The notes beneath the pieces were generated by a model that was not told where the DNA came from, did not search any database, and saw nothing but the letters and a program-made list of their open reading frames with translations. The position numbers were made by a program, and so were the translations under genes. A stretch of 64,000 nt of DNA from the NCBI RefSeq assembly GCF_900101755.1, contig NZ_FNAE01000012.1, positions 32,536 to 96,535 on the forward strand. Direction: 5' to 3'. Shown here in pieces: positions 42,248-51,175 of the stretch (position 1 is the first letter of the stretch; each line of letters opens with the position of its first letter). This DNA is from Ectopseudomonas alcaliphila (GTDB lineage: Bacteria > Pseudomonadota > Gammaproteobacteria > Pseudomonadales > Pseudomonadaceae).

Positions 42248-45079
42248 ATGGACAAGACCTACCAGCCGCACGCCATTGAAACCGCCCTGTACCAGAACTG
42301 GGAAGCCAAGGGCTACTTTGCCCCCCAGGGCTCGGGCGAGCCCTACACCATCATGATCCCGCCGCCGAACGTCACTGGCAGCCTGCACATGGGCCACGGC
42401 TTCAACAACTCGATCATGGATGCGCTGATCCGCTTCCGCCGCATGCAGGGCCGCAACACCCTGTGGCAGCCGGGCACCGACCACGCGGGCATCGCCACGC
42501 AGATGGTGGTCGAACGTCAGCTGGCCGCCGACGGCATTGGCCGCCACGACCTGGGCCGCGAGAAATTCCTGGAAAAGGTCTGGGAATGGAAGGAACAGTC
42601 CGGCGGCACCATCACCCGTCAGATTCGCCGCCTGGGCAGCTCGGTGGACTGGTCGCGCGAGCGCTTCACCATGGACGACGGCCTGTCCGAAGCCGTTAAA
42701 GAAGCCTTCGTGCGCCTGCACGAAGACGGTCTGATCTATCGCGGCAAGCGCCTGGTCAACTGGGACACCAAGTTCCACACCGCCATCTCCGACCTGGAAG
42801 TGGAGAACCACGACGAGAAAGGCTCGCTGTGGAACCTGCGCTACCCGCTGGCCGACGGCAAGAAAACCGCTGAAGGCAATGATTACCTGATCGTCGCCAC
42901 CACCCGCCCGGAAACCATGCTCGGCGACAGCGCCGTGGCCGTGCACCCGGAAGACGAGCGCTACAAGGCACTGATCGGCAGCTTCGTCGAACTGCCGCTG
43001 CTGGGCCGCCGTATCCCGATCATCGCCGACGACTACTGCGACCCCGAGTTCGGCACCGGCTGCGTGAAGATCACCCCGGCGCATGACTTCAACGACTACG
43101 AAGTCGGCAAGCGCCACAACCTGCCGCTGATCAACATCTTCGACAAGAACGCCGCCGTGCTGGCTCAGGCCCAGGTGTTCAATATCGACGGTAGCGTCAA
43201 CGAGCAGGTCAAGGCCAGTATCCCTGCGCAGTTCGCCGGCCTGGATCGTTTCGAGGCGCGCAAGCAGATCGTCGCCGCCTTCGACGCTGCCGGCCTGCTG
43301 GAAAAAATCGAAGACCACGCCCTGAAGGTGCCGAAAGGCGACCGCTCCGGCACCGTCATCGAGCCCTGGCTGACCGATCAGTGGTACGTCTCCACCAAAC
43401 CGCTGGCCGAGAAAGCCATCGCCGTGGTCGAGAGCGGTGAAATCCAGTTCGTGCCCAAGCAGTACGAGAACATGTACTTCAGCTGGATGCGCGACATCCA
43501 GGACTGGTGCATCAGCCGTCAGCTCTGGTGGGGCCACCGCATTCCGGCCTGGTACGACGATGCCGGCAACGTCTACGTCGGCCGCGACGAAGCGGAAGTA
43601 CGCGCCAAGCACAACCTCGGCGATGCCAACCTGCGCCAGGACGAAGACGTGCTGGACACCTGGTTCAGCTCCGGCCTGTGGACCTTCTCCACCCTCGGCT
43701 GGCCGCAGCAGACCGATTTCCTCAAGACCTTCCACCCCACCGACGTGCTGGTCACCGGCTTCGACATCATCTTCTTCTGGGTCGCCCGGATGATCATGCT
43801 GTCGACCCACCTGACCGGGCAGATTCCGTTCAAGACCGTATACGTGCACGGCCTGGTGCGCGACGGCCAGGGGCAGAAGATGTCCAAGTCCAAGGGCAAC
43901 GTGCTCGACCCGCTGGACATCGTCGACGGCATCGACCTCGAATCCCTGGTGGCCAAGCGCACCAGCGGCATGATGCAGCCCAAGCTGGCCGAGAAGATCG
44001 CCAAGCAGACCCGTGCCGAGTTCCCGGAAGGCATCGCCGCCTACGGCACCGACGCCCTGCGCTTCACCAACCTGGCGCTGGCCTCCACCGGTCGCGATAT
44101 CAAGTTCGACATGGGCCGCGTCGAGGGCTACCGCAACTTCTGCAACAAGCTGTGGAACGCCGCCAACTTCGTCATCGAGAACACCGATGACAAGGACACC
44201 GGTATCAATGGCGAGGCGGTCGAGCTGTCACCGGTGGATCGCTGGATCATCTCCGCCCTGCAGCGCTGCGAACAGGACGTGACCCGCCACCTCGACGCCT
44301 TCCGCTTCGACCTGGCGGCTCAGACCCTGTACGAGTTCATCTGGGACGAGTACTGCGCCTGGTACCTGGAGCTGGTCAAGCCGGTGCTGTGGGACGAGAA
44401 CGCCCCGCTCGAGCGCCAGCGTGGTACCCGCCGCACCTTGGTGCGCGTGCTGGAAGTGATCCTGCGCCTGGCCCACCCGTTCATGCCCTTCATCACCGAA
44501 GAAATCTGGCAGCGCATCAAGGCCCAGGCCGGCGTGCAGGGCGAAACCCTGATGCTGCAACCCTGGCCGGTGGCCAATGAGAGCCGCATCGACGCCGCCG
44601 CCGAAGGTGACATCGAGTGGGTCAAGCAACTGATGCTCGGCGTACGCCAGATCCGTGGCGAGATGAAGATCTCCATGGCCAAGCGCATCGACATCATCGT
44701 CGCCAACGCAGGTGCCGAAGACCTGCGCCGCCTGGCCGACTTCGAGCCGCTGCTGAGCAAGCTGGCCAAGCTGGAATCGGTGCGCGTACTGGCTGCCGGT
44801 GAAGAAGCACCGATGTCCGCCACCACCCTGGTCGGCGAGATGGAAGTGCTGGTGCCGATGGCCGGGCTGATCGACAAGGACGCCGAACTGGCGCGCCTGG
44901 ACAAGGAAGTCGCCCGCCTCGAAGGTGAGGTCAAGCGCGTTGGCGGCAAGCTGGCCAACGAAGGCTTCGTCGCCAAGGCCCCGGCCGAAGTGCTGGAGAA
45001 AGAACGCGCCAAACTGGCCGAGGCTGAACAGGCCCTGGCCAAGATGGTCGAACAGCGCGGCAAGATCGCCGCACTCTGA
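42248..45079 (+). CDS. valS: Valyl-tRNA synthetase
   Basis: ValS is a class I aminoacyl-tRNA synthetase with proofreading. The 943-residue product has the HIGH-type motif PPPNVTGSLHMGHGFNNSIM, the CP1 editing domain (TTRPETMLGDSAVAVHPEDE), the KMSKS motif QGQKMSKSKGNVLDPLD, an anticodon-binding domain and a C-terminal coiled coil (about 870-943). ATG 42248 (DKTYQPHAIETALYQNWEAK) is the family start; the upstream 60 codons are rejected. Confidence 0.98.
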   Translation: MDKTYQPHAIETALYQNWEAKGYFAPQGSGEPYTIMIPPPNVTGSLHMGHGFNNSIMDALIRFRRMQGRNTLWQPGTDHAGIATQMVVERQLAADGIGRHDLGREKFLEKVWEWKEQSGGTITRQIRRLGSSVDWSRERFTMDDGLSEAVKEAFVRLHEDGLIYRGKRLVNWDTKFHTAISDLEVENHDEKGSLWNLRYPLADGKKTAEGNDYLIVATTRPETMLGDSAVAVHPEDERYKALIGSFVELPLLGRRIPIIADDYCDPEFGTGCVKITPAHDFNDYEVGKRHNLPLINIFDKNAAVLAQAQVFNIDGSVNEQVKASIPAQFAGLDRFEARKQIVAAFDAAGLLEKIEDHALKVPKGDRSGTVIEPWLTDQWYVSTKPLAEKAIAVVESGEIQFVPKQYENMYFSWMRDIQDWCISRQLWWGHRIPAWYDDAGNVYVGRDEAEVRAKHNLGDANLRQDEDVLDTWFSSGLWTFSTLGWPQQTDFLKTFHPTDVLVTGFDIIFFWVARMIMLSTHLTGQIPFKTVYVHGLVRDGQGQKMSKSKGNVLDPLDIVDGIDLESLVAKRTSGMMQPKLAEKIAKQTRAEFPEGIAAYGTDALRFTNLALASTGRDIKFDMGRVEGYRNFCNKLWNAANFVIENTDDKDTGINGEAVELSPVDRWIISALQRCEQDVTRHLDAFRFDLAAQTLYEFIWDEYCAWYLELVKPVLWDENAPLERQRGTRRTLVRVLEVILRLAHPFMPFITEEIWQRIKAQAGVQGETLMLQPWPVANESRIDAAAEGDIEWVKQLMLGVRQIRGEMKISMAKRIDIIVANAGAEDLRRLADFEPLLSKLAKLESVRVLAAGEEAPMSATTLVGEMEVLVPMAGLIDKDAELARLDKEVARLEGEVKRVGGKLANEGFVAKAPAEVLEKERAKLAEAEQALAKMVEQRGKIAAL

Positions 45080-45099
45080 TCGCCCAGCAAGACCGACAG

Positions 45100-45132
45100 G
45101 CCCGCGCCCTAACCGGCGCGGGCTTCTTTTTT
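45100..45132 (+). terminator. Rho-independent terminator of valS
   Basis: GCCCGCGCC/GGCGCGGGC with a six-base loop is followed by TTCTTTTTT, 21 bases after the stop. Confidence 0.92.
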
Positions 45133-45191
45133 GTAGGAGGGGCTTTAGCCGCGAGTTCTAACGGAAAAGTCGCGGCTGAAGCCCCTCCCAC
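45133..45191. repeat. REP-type inverted repeat after valS
   Basis: GTAGGAGGGGCTTTAGCCGCGA and its near-complement ending CGCGGCTGAAGCCCCTCCCAC flank a short A-rich centre. It abuts the valS terminator and lies just before nhaC. Confidence 0.85.
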
Positions 45192-45217
45192 GATTCATTT
45201 GATTTCCCGGTACACCC

Positions 45218-46651
45218 ATGACTGCCCGTTCCCCTTCCCTGCTCGACGCGCTGCTGCCGATTGGCGTGCTCGTCGTGCTGCTCAGCCTCTCCGTTTACCT
45301 CTTCGGCGACAGCTCCTCCAGCGGCCCGAACCAGATCGCCCTGATGAGCGCCGCCTTCGTCGCCGGCCTGGTCGGCCTGAAGAACGGCCTGCGCTGGGCC
45401 GAGATCGAGGAAGGCATACTCGCCGGCATTCACATGGCGATGAAGGCCAACCTGATCCTGCTGGCGGTTGGCGCGCTGATCGGCACCTGGATTCTCGCCG
45501 GCACGGTGCCGACCATGATCTGGCTCGGCCTGAAGCTGATCAGTGCCGAGTACTTCTACGTCACCAGTTGCCTGATCTGCGCGCTCACGGCGTTGTCCAT
45601 CGGCAGCTCCTGGACGGTGGCCGGCACCCTGGGCATCGGCCTGATGGGCGTGGCGGCAGGCCTGGGGCTGGACCCGGCGATCACCGCCGGAGCGATCATT
45701 TCCGGCGCCTACTTCGGCGACAAGCTGTCGCCGCTGTCGGACACCACCAATCTGGCCCCGGCCGCCGCCGGCGCCGATCTGTTCGCGCACATCCGCAACA
45801 TGCTGCGTACCACCACGCCGGCGCTGCTGATCGCCCTGGCGATCTTCTTCGTGCTCGGCCAGCAGGCCGGCGCCAGCCACGACACCGGACGCATCGCCGA
45901 AGTGCTGGCGGCGCTCGAAACGCAGTTCCGCCTGGGCTGGCACCTGCTGTTGCCGGTGGCCTTCCTGCTGTTTCTCGCCATGCGCCAGTGGGCAGCCTTC
46001 CCCGCGGTGTTTCTCGCTGCGCTGCTCGGCGCCGTGTTCGCCGTGGTGTTCCAGCCGGAGGTGATGAGCCGCCTGGCCGATCCGGCGGCCGGTGTCCTGG
46101 CACCGCTGAAAACGGTATGGAGCGCGCTGTTCGCCGGCTACGAGTCGGCCAGCGGCAACGCCGAGCTGGACGGCCTGCTGTCCAAGGGCGGCATGGGCAG
46201 CATGCTCACCACCGTGTGGCTGATCATCTGCGCCATGTGCTTCGGCGGCGTGCTGGAACGCCTCGGCCTGCTGCAACGCCTGCTGCAGAGCGCGTTGCGC
46301 CTGGTGCGCAGCGACAGCGGCCTGGTCGCCAGCACCATCACCACCAGCATCGGCACCAACGTCATCACCGCCGATCAGTACATCGCCTTGGTACTGCCGG
46401 GGCGCATGTACCGCGCCGAATACGAGAAACGCGGCCTGGCGCCAACCAGCCTGTCGCGCGCCCTGGAGGACGGCGGCACGCTGACCTCGGTGCTGGTGCC
46501 CTGGAACACCTGCGGCGCCTACATGGCCGCCACCCTCGGTGTCGCCACCCTGAGCTACCTGCCGTACTGCTTCTTCAACCTGATCATGCCGGTGCTGGCC
46601 ATCGTCCTGGCCTACGTGCTGCCACCCAAGCGGCAACTGCACCAGGGCTGA
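45218..46651 (+). CDS. nhaC: Na+/H+ antiporter, NhaC family
   Basis: The 477-residue inner-membrane protein belongs to the NhaC antiporter family, which exchanges sodium for protons. About a dozen hydrophobic helices are present. Family blocks include IHMAMKANLILLAVGALIGT, CALTALSIGSSWTVAGTLG, ISGAYFGDKLSPLSDTTNLA and TITTSIGTNVITADQYIALV. The start is ATG 45218. It is followed by nhaD, so two different sodium/proton antiporters lie side by side. Confidence 0.93.
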   Translation: MTARSPSLLDALLPIGVLVVLLSLSVYLFGDSSSSGPNQIALMSAAFVAGLVGLKNGLRWAEIEEGILAGIHMAMKANLILLAVGALIGTWILAGTVPTMIWLGLKLISAEYFYVTSCLICALTALSIGSSWTVAGTLGIGLMGVAAGLGLDPAITAGAIISGAYFGDKLSPLSDTTNLAPAAAGADLFAHIRNMLRTTTPALLIALAIFFVLGQQAGASHDTGRIAEVLAALETQFRLGWHLLLPVAFLLFLAMRQWAAFPAVFLAALLGAVFAVVFQPEVMSRLADPAAGVLAPLKTVWSALFAGYESASGNAELDGLLSKGGMGSMLTTVWLIICAMCFGGVLERLGLLQRLLQSALRLVRSDSGLVASTITTSIGTNVITADQYIALVLPGRMYRAEYEKRGLAPTSLSRALEDGGTLTSVLVPWNTCGAYMAATLGVATLSYLPYCFFNLIMPVLAIVLAYVLPPKRQLHQG

Positions 46652-46915
46652 GCGAGCCGTCACGAAGGGGTTAGCGGCGCCCTGGCCGGGGCGCCGCCAG
46701 CCACGCGGCAGACACTGCCGCGCGACAGTCCTCCACGAGGGCATGGGCATGAACTCTTATAAAATCTCGCCATAAAGTATCGTTTGACTTCTCTAAAGCA
46801 GCGTTTTAAGCGCTGCCCACTCCCAATTGCCGAACTTTTCAGGCATCTTCTGCGGCCTCCCCCGGAGGCCTCATGCCGGGGGCTTCCACTCTTATAAAAA
46901 ATCGGAACCCTGATC
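46652..46915 (+). promoter_or_regulatory. Structured nhaC-nhaD intergenic region, possible cis-regulatory RNA
   Basis: The 264-base gap is full of inverted repeats: GCGGCGCCC/GGGCGCCGC (46674-46697), CGCGGCA/TGCCGCG (46704-46722), GCAGCG/CGCTGC (46798-46816), and GGCCTCC/GGAGGCC (46854-46870). The last can be extended by GGCAT/ATGCC, but it competes with CCCCCGG/CCGGGGG (46859-46882). A 12-base sequence ACTCTTATAAAA occurs twice, at 46753 and 46888. The first hairpin may terminate nhaC. The mutually exclusive helices just before the nhaD ribosome-binding site resemble a riboswitch expression platform. Lithium or sodium riboswitches in front of antiporter genes are known, but I cannot match a consensus from memory. 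Confidence 0.45.
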
Positions 46916-48292
46916 ATGTATGCGTTGATGGCACTCGTCTTTGTCCTCGGCTACCTGTGCATTGCACTGGAGCACCCGTTGAAGATCGACAAGGCGGCCT
47001 CAGCGCTGCTCACCGCCGTGGTGGCCTGGACTCTTCTGGTCCTCGGCGCCGACAGCATCCTGCCAATGCTCGGCAGCGGCACGGCTGGCGCCAGCACCAA
47101 CCCCCATCATGTCGTCGAGGAACTGCGCCATCACCTGGGTGAGATCTCCGAGATCCTGTTCTTCCTCATGGGCGCGATGACCATCGTCGAGCTGATCGAT
47201 GCCCACGAAGGCTTCAAGGTAATCACCGACCGCATCCGCACCACCAAGCGCGTGCACCTGCTGTGGCTGGTAGGGCTGATCACCTTCTTCCTCTCCGCCG
47301 CGCTGGACAACCTGGCCACCACCATCGTGATGATCTCGCTGCTGCGCAAACTGATTGCCGACAAGCATGAGCGCTGGTTCTACGCCGGCATCGTGGTGAT
47401 CGCCGCCAACGCCGGCGGCGCCTGGTCGCCCATCGGTGACGTGACCACCACCATGCTGTGGATCGGCAACCAGATCACCGCCACCGGTATCGTGGTCAAG
47501 CTGATCGTGCCCAGCCTGATCTGCCTGCTGGTGCCGCTGATCATCATGAGTTTCCGCCTCAAGGGTGAAGTCACCCCGCCGCGCCTGAAGGAGAGCGCCG
47601 AAAGCCGTCGCGACCCGACCACCCCCTTCGAACGCAACCTGGTGTTCTGCCTGGGTCTCGGCGCGCTGATCTTCGTGCCGATCTTCAAGACCATCACCCA
47701 CCTGCCGCCGTACATGGGCATCCTCTTCGGCCTGAGCGTGCTGTGGGTAACCACCGAGATCATTCACCGCAGCAAGAACAGCGAAGACAAGGACCCGCTG
47801 TCGGTGGTCGGCGTACTGCGCCGCATCGACATCACCAGCGTGCTGTTCTTCCTCGGCATCCTGCTGGCAGTGTCGGCCCTGTCCAGCGCCGGCCACCTGA
47901 TCCAGGTCGCCACCTACCTCAAGGACGGCCTCGGCAACGTCTACAGCATCGCCATTTCCATCGGCCTGCTGTCGGCCGTGGTGGACAACGTGCCGATGGT
48001 CGCCGGTGCCATGAAGATGTATCCGCTGGTCAGCCCCGAGGCCCTGGCCAGCGCCGCCGCCAGCGAACTGCCGTGGCTGAGCAACTTCGTGGTCAATGGC
48101 AACTTCTGGGAAATGCTCGCCTACTGCGCTGGCACCGGCGGTAGCTGCCTGATCATCGGCTCGGCGGCCGGCGTGGCGGCCATGGGCATGGAGAAGATCA
48201 ACTTCATCTGGTACGTGAAGAAGATCACCGGCCTGGCCTTCATCGGTTACCTGGCCGGCGCCGTCACCTATATGCTGATGTTCGCCGCCTGA
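46916..48292 (+). CDS. nhaD: Na+/H+ antiporter, NhaD family
   Basis: The 458-residue protein is an ion-transporter-superfamily antiporter of the NhaD type, which extrudes Na+ or Li+ in exchange for protons, mostly at alkaline pH. Conserved blocks are FFLMGAMTIVELIDAHEGFK, FFLSAALDNLATTIVMISLL, NAGGAWSPIGDVTTTMLW and GLLSAVVDNVPMVAGAMKMY. The start is ATG 46916, with GGAA eight bases upstream. The upstream region is unusually structured, which suggests post-transcriptional control. Confidence 0.95.
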   Translation: MYALMALVFVLGYLCIALEHPLKIDKAASALLTAVVAWTLLVLGADSILPMLGSGTAGASTNPHHVVEELRHHLGEISEILFFLMGAMTIVELIDAHEGFKVITDRIRTTKRVHLLWLVGLITFFLSAALDNLATTIVMISLLRKLIADKHERWFYAGIVVIAANAGGAWSPIGDVTTTMLWIGNQITATGIVVKLIVPSLICLLVPLIIMSFRLKGEVTPPRLKESAESRRDPTTPFERNLVFCLGLGALIFVPIFKTITHLPPYMGILFGLSVLWVTTEIIHRSKNSEDKDPLSVVGVLRRIDITSVLFFLGILLAVSALSSAGHLIQVATYLKDGLGNVYSIAISIGLLSAVVDNVPMVAGAMKMYPLVSPEALASAAASELPWLSNFVVNGNFWEMLAYCAGTGGSCLIIGSAAGVAAMGMEKINFIWYVKKITGLAFIGYLAGAVTYMLMFAA

Positions 48293-48329
48293 TCCCGGTG
48301 CGGCGCTCGGCCCCGTACAGGAAGTCGCC

Positions 48330-48626
48330 ATGCAGACGAGCAAGACCCGCACCAGCTTCTACCGCCGCCTCTACGTGGCCTGGCTGATCGACAGCGGCCA
48401 GGCCACTAGCGTCCCGGCGCTGATGGCCGCCACCGGCATGCCACGGCGTACCGCCCAGGACACCCTCGCCGCCCTGGAAGAACTGGATATCGACTGCCGG
48501 TTCGAGCAGGACGAGGGCGAGCGCAACAACGCTGGTCACTACCAGATCCATGCCTGGGGACCGATCGACAAGCGCTGGATCGCCGCCAACCTGCAGCAGA
48601 TCAAGACCACGCTCGGTTATCCCTGA
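48330..48626 (+). CDS. Small winged helix-turn-helix protein
   Basis: The 98-residue product looks like a single winged-helix domain: helix TSFYRRLYVAWLIDSGQATS, turn-recognition GMPRRTAQDTLAALEELDID, and a wing FEQDEGERNNAGHYQIHAWG. It resembles short wHTH proteins of the HTH_43 type, an assignment made from memory. It starts at ATG 48330, after AGGAAG, 37 bases downstream of nhaD and 32 bases upstream of the SLC13 permease, so it is probably co-transcribed and may regulate these transporters. Confidence 0.75.
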   Translation: MQTSKTRTSFYRRLYVAWLIDSGQATSVPALMAATGMPRRTAQDTLAALEELDIDCRFEQDEGERNNAGHYQIHAWGPIDKRWIAANLQQIKTTLGYP

Positions 48627-48658
48627 GATAATTCTTCCCATACCTCCTGGGAATCGCG

Positions 48659-50488
48659 ATGAATCCGGATCTGCTCTGGGTGCTCGGCCTGCTGGCCGGC
48701 GCCGTCACCCTTTTCGTCATCGGCAAACCACGCATGGACGTGGTCGCTCTGCTGGTGCTGGTCGCCCTGCCGCTGACCGGCGTGCTCGACCTCCAGCAGA
48801 CCCTGGCAGGTTTCAGTGACGCCAACGTCATTCTCATTGCCGCGCTGTTCGTCATCGGCGACGGCCTGGTGCGCACCGGCATCGCCTACCGTATGGGCGA
48901 CTGGCTGGTGGCCAAGGCCGGCAGCAGCGAGACGCGCCTGTTGATTCTGCTGATGCTGGCGGTGGCCGGCCTGGGCTCGGTGATGAGTTCCACTGGCGTG
49001 GTGGCGATTTTCATCCCGGTGGTGCTCGGCGTCGCTGCGCGCCTACGCATCGCTCCGGCGCGGCTGATGATGCCCCTGGCTTTCGCCGGGCTGATCAGCG
49101 GCATGCTCACTCTGGTGGCCACGCCGCCGAACCTGGTGGTGCATGCCGAACTGCGCCGCGCCGGATTGGAGGGCTTCGACTTCTTCGCCTTTACCCCCAT
49201 CGGCCTGGCCGTGCTGGTGCTCGGTGTCGGCTACATGCTGGTCGCTCGGCGCTGGCTGGTGCGCAGCGACGCCGATGGCAATGCCGAGCCGCCACGCATG
49301 ACCCTGGCCGACCTGGCCGAACGCTATCGCCTGAGCGAGCGCGAACGACGCCTGCAGGTACGCGCCGACTCGCCCCTGGCCAATCAGGTGCTCAACGAGC
49401 TGCAGCTGCGTCGTGATCACGGCATCAACGTCATCGCCATCGAGCGTCGCCAGCGCCTGCGCACCCTGTTGCTGATGGCCAGCGGCAACACCCTGCTGGA
49501 ACCGGGCGACGTGCTGCTGGTGGACATCGCCAGCCCCACCATCGGCCTGCTCGGCAGCTACCAGGCACTGGGCCTGGAACCGATGCCGTTGCCGCATTCC
49601 TATTTCAGCCTGCACGCGCATGAACTGGGCCTGGCCGAGGTGGCGCTGCCGCCGGAGTCGCAGTTGCCGGGCAAGACCATCCAGGAACTGGGCTTTCGCT
49701 CGCGGCACAAGCTCAACGTGGTCGGTCTGCGCCGCCAGGGCCAGGCGCTGGAAGGCCTGCTGGTGGACGAGAAGCTCAAGGCCTCCGATACCCTGCTGGT
49801 GGCGGGCGCCTGGCGCGACATCCACCGCCTGCAGGGCCTGAACCGCGATTTTCTGGTGCTCAGCCTGCCGGCGGAAGTGGCCGAGGTGGCGCCCGCCGCG
49901 CGCAAGGCGCCCTACGCCCTGCTCAGCCTGGCGGTGATGGTGCTGCTGATGGTCAGCGGCCTGGTGCCCAATGTGCAGGCCGCACTGATCGCCTGCCTGC
50001 TGATGGGGGCGTTTCGCTGCATCGACCTGGACAGCGCCTACCGCGCCATTCACTGGCCGACACTGATCCTCATCGTCGGCATGCTGCCTTTCGCCCAGGC
50101 ACTGCAGCAGACCGGCGGCGTCGAACTCGCCGTGCAGGGTTTGGTGGGCGGCCTGGGCGATGCCGGGCCGCGGCTGATCCTCGCCAGCCTGTTCGTCCTG
50201 ACCGCCGTGATCGGCCTGTTCATCTCCAACACCGCCACTGCCGTGCTGATGGCGCCGGTGGCCATTGCCACGGCGCAGGCGCTGGGGGTGTCTCCCCTGC
50301 CCTTCGCCATGACCGTTGCCCTGGCTGCCTCGGCCGCGTTCATGACGCCGATTTCCTCGCCAGTGAATACCCTGGTGCTTGGCCCCGGGCAGTACCGCTT
50401 CGGCGACTTCGTGCGTATCGGCGTGCCCTTCACCCTGCTGGTGATGATCGTCAGCGTGCTGCTGGTGCCGATAATTTTCCCGCTCTGA
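48659..50488 (+). CDS. SLC13-family permease with central TrkA-C domains
   Basis: The 609-residue protein is a divalent anion:sodium symporter-type permease (sulfate or dicarboxylate class). Two membrane halves are interrupted by a cytoplasmic insert (about residues 205-390) with two TrkA-C-like domains: HGINVIAIERRQRLRTLLLM and RHKLNVVGLRRQGQALEGLL. The membrane part contains SSTGVVAIFIPVVLGVAAR, TLVATPPNLVVHAELR and ISNTATAVLMAPVAIATAQ. The substrate is unknown; sulfate and related anions are candidates by family. Confidence 0.88.
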   Translation: MNPDLLWVLGLLAGAVTLFVIGKPRMDVVALLVLVALPLTGVLDLQQTLAGFSDANVILIAALFVIGDGLVRTGIAYRMGDWLVAKAGSSETRLLILLMLAVAGLGSVMSSTGVVAIFIPVVLGVAARLRIAPARLMMPLAFAGLISGMLTLVATPPNLVVHAELRRAGLEGFDFFAFTPIGLAVLVLGVGYMLVARRWLVRSDADGNAEPPRMTLADLAERYRLSERERRLQVRADSPLANQVLNELQLRRDHGINVIAIERRQRLRTLLLMASGNTLLEPGDVLLVDIASPTIGLLGSYQALGLEPMPLPHSYFSLHAHELGLAEVALPPESQLPGKTIQELGFRSRHKLNVVGLRRQGQALEGLLVDEKLKASDTLLVAGAWRDIHRLQGLNRDFLVLSLPAEVAEVAPAARKAPYALLSLAVMVLLMVSGLVPNVQAALIACLLMGAFRCIDLDSAYRAIHWPTLILIVGMLPFAQALQQTGGVELAVQGLVGGLGDAGPRLILASLFVLTAVIGLFISNTATAVLMAPVAIATAQALGVSPLPFAMTVALAASAAFMTPISSPVNTLVLGPGQYRFGDFVRIGVPFTLLVMIVSVLLVPIIFPL

Positions 50489-50494
50489 GCAGAC

Positions 50495-50965
50495 TCAAGC
50501 TGCGCCACGAAAGAAGCGTCGCCCGGCACGCCGCAGCCAACCACCTTCGGAGGCATCAGCACTCAGTCGGCGCAGGTTCTCATTGACGGCCTCGACGTAA
50601 TTGCTGTCGTCACTGCGGATATGGCTGAACAACCAACGCCCCAGCATCCCCTTCAGCTCGTCGGCGATATCCTCGCCACGGTTGAAACGCTCGCGGTAAT
50701 CCTCCACGCGTTTGATGAACAGCGCGTGTACACGCTTGTGCGCCTTGGTGAAGATGTAACCGGCCTCTTCGATCATCGCCTCCTCGAAGGCGAAATGCGA
50801 AACGGTATAGTCGATCAGCTCGTCGATCACCGCTCCTGCCTGCACTTTACTGGCGCAGCGCTGCGCAGCATCCAACTGATTGATCATCGCGACGATACGT
50901 TTGTGCTGGTCATCGATGACCGTGATGCCGGTATCGAGGTCGTCGCTCCAGTCCAGATATGCCAT
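50495..50965 (-). CDS. Bacteriohemerythrin
   Basis: This is a single-domain, non-heme di-iron oxygen-binding protein. The iron ligands are seen in order in TVIDDQHKRIVAMINQLD, VSHFAFEEAMIEEAGY, KAHKRVHALFIKRVEDY and RWLFSHIRSDDSNYV. The 156-residue product has a short Arg/Gly-rich tail. The start is ATG 50965, with an excellent AAGGAGG. An ANR-type box and a -10 element upstream predict induction at low oxygen, as known for the P. aeruginosa microoxic bacteriohemerythrin. It converges with the SLC13 permease, stop to stop, over six bases. Confidence 0.93.
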   Translation of the reverse strand: MAYLDWSDDLDTGITVIDDQHKRIVAMINQLDAAQRCASKVQAGAVIDELIDYTVSHFAFEEAMIEEAGYIFTKAHKRVHALFIKRVEDYRERFNRGEDIADELKGMLGRWLFSHIRSDDSNYVEAVNENLRRLSADASEGGWLRRAGRRFFRGAA

Positions 50966-50998
50966 GGTGCCTCCTTGCTGCTGATCAATGGGGCGCGC

Positions 50999-51041
50999 AG
51001 TCTAAGGGCTTAGGCGAGCAGCCCCCATTGACCTGAATCAA
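50999..51041 (-). promoter_or_regulatory. ANR/FNR-type box and promoter of the bacteriohemerythrin gene
   Basis: TTGACCTGAATCAA (51028-51041) matches the ANR/FNR consensus TTGAT-N4-ATCAA with one mismatch. On the minus strand a -10-like TAGACT lies at 51004-50999, so the box would be centred about 42 bases before the start point. That is the spacing of ANR-activated (class II) promoters. Confidence 0.7.
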
Positions 51042-51175
51042 CACAAAGCCTGCTGTTTTATGTCCATTTGCCAGCATGAGTTAACCGCCGCACAGGTCGT
51101 TCGCGCGCGGCCATGGGCTACGATCGGCAAGCAAAGCATGAGAAAATCCGCGCCCGAATCGCCAGATGCTCGTTC

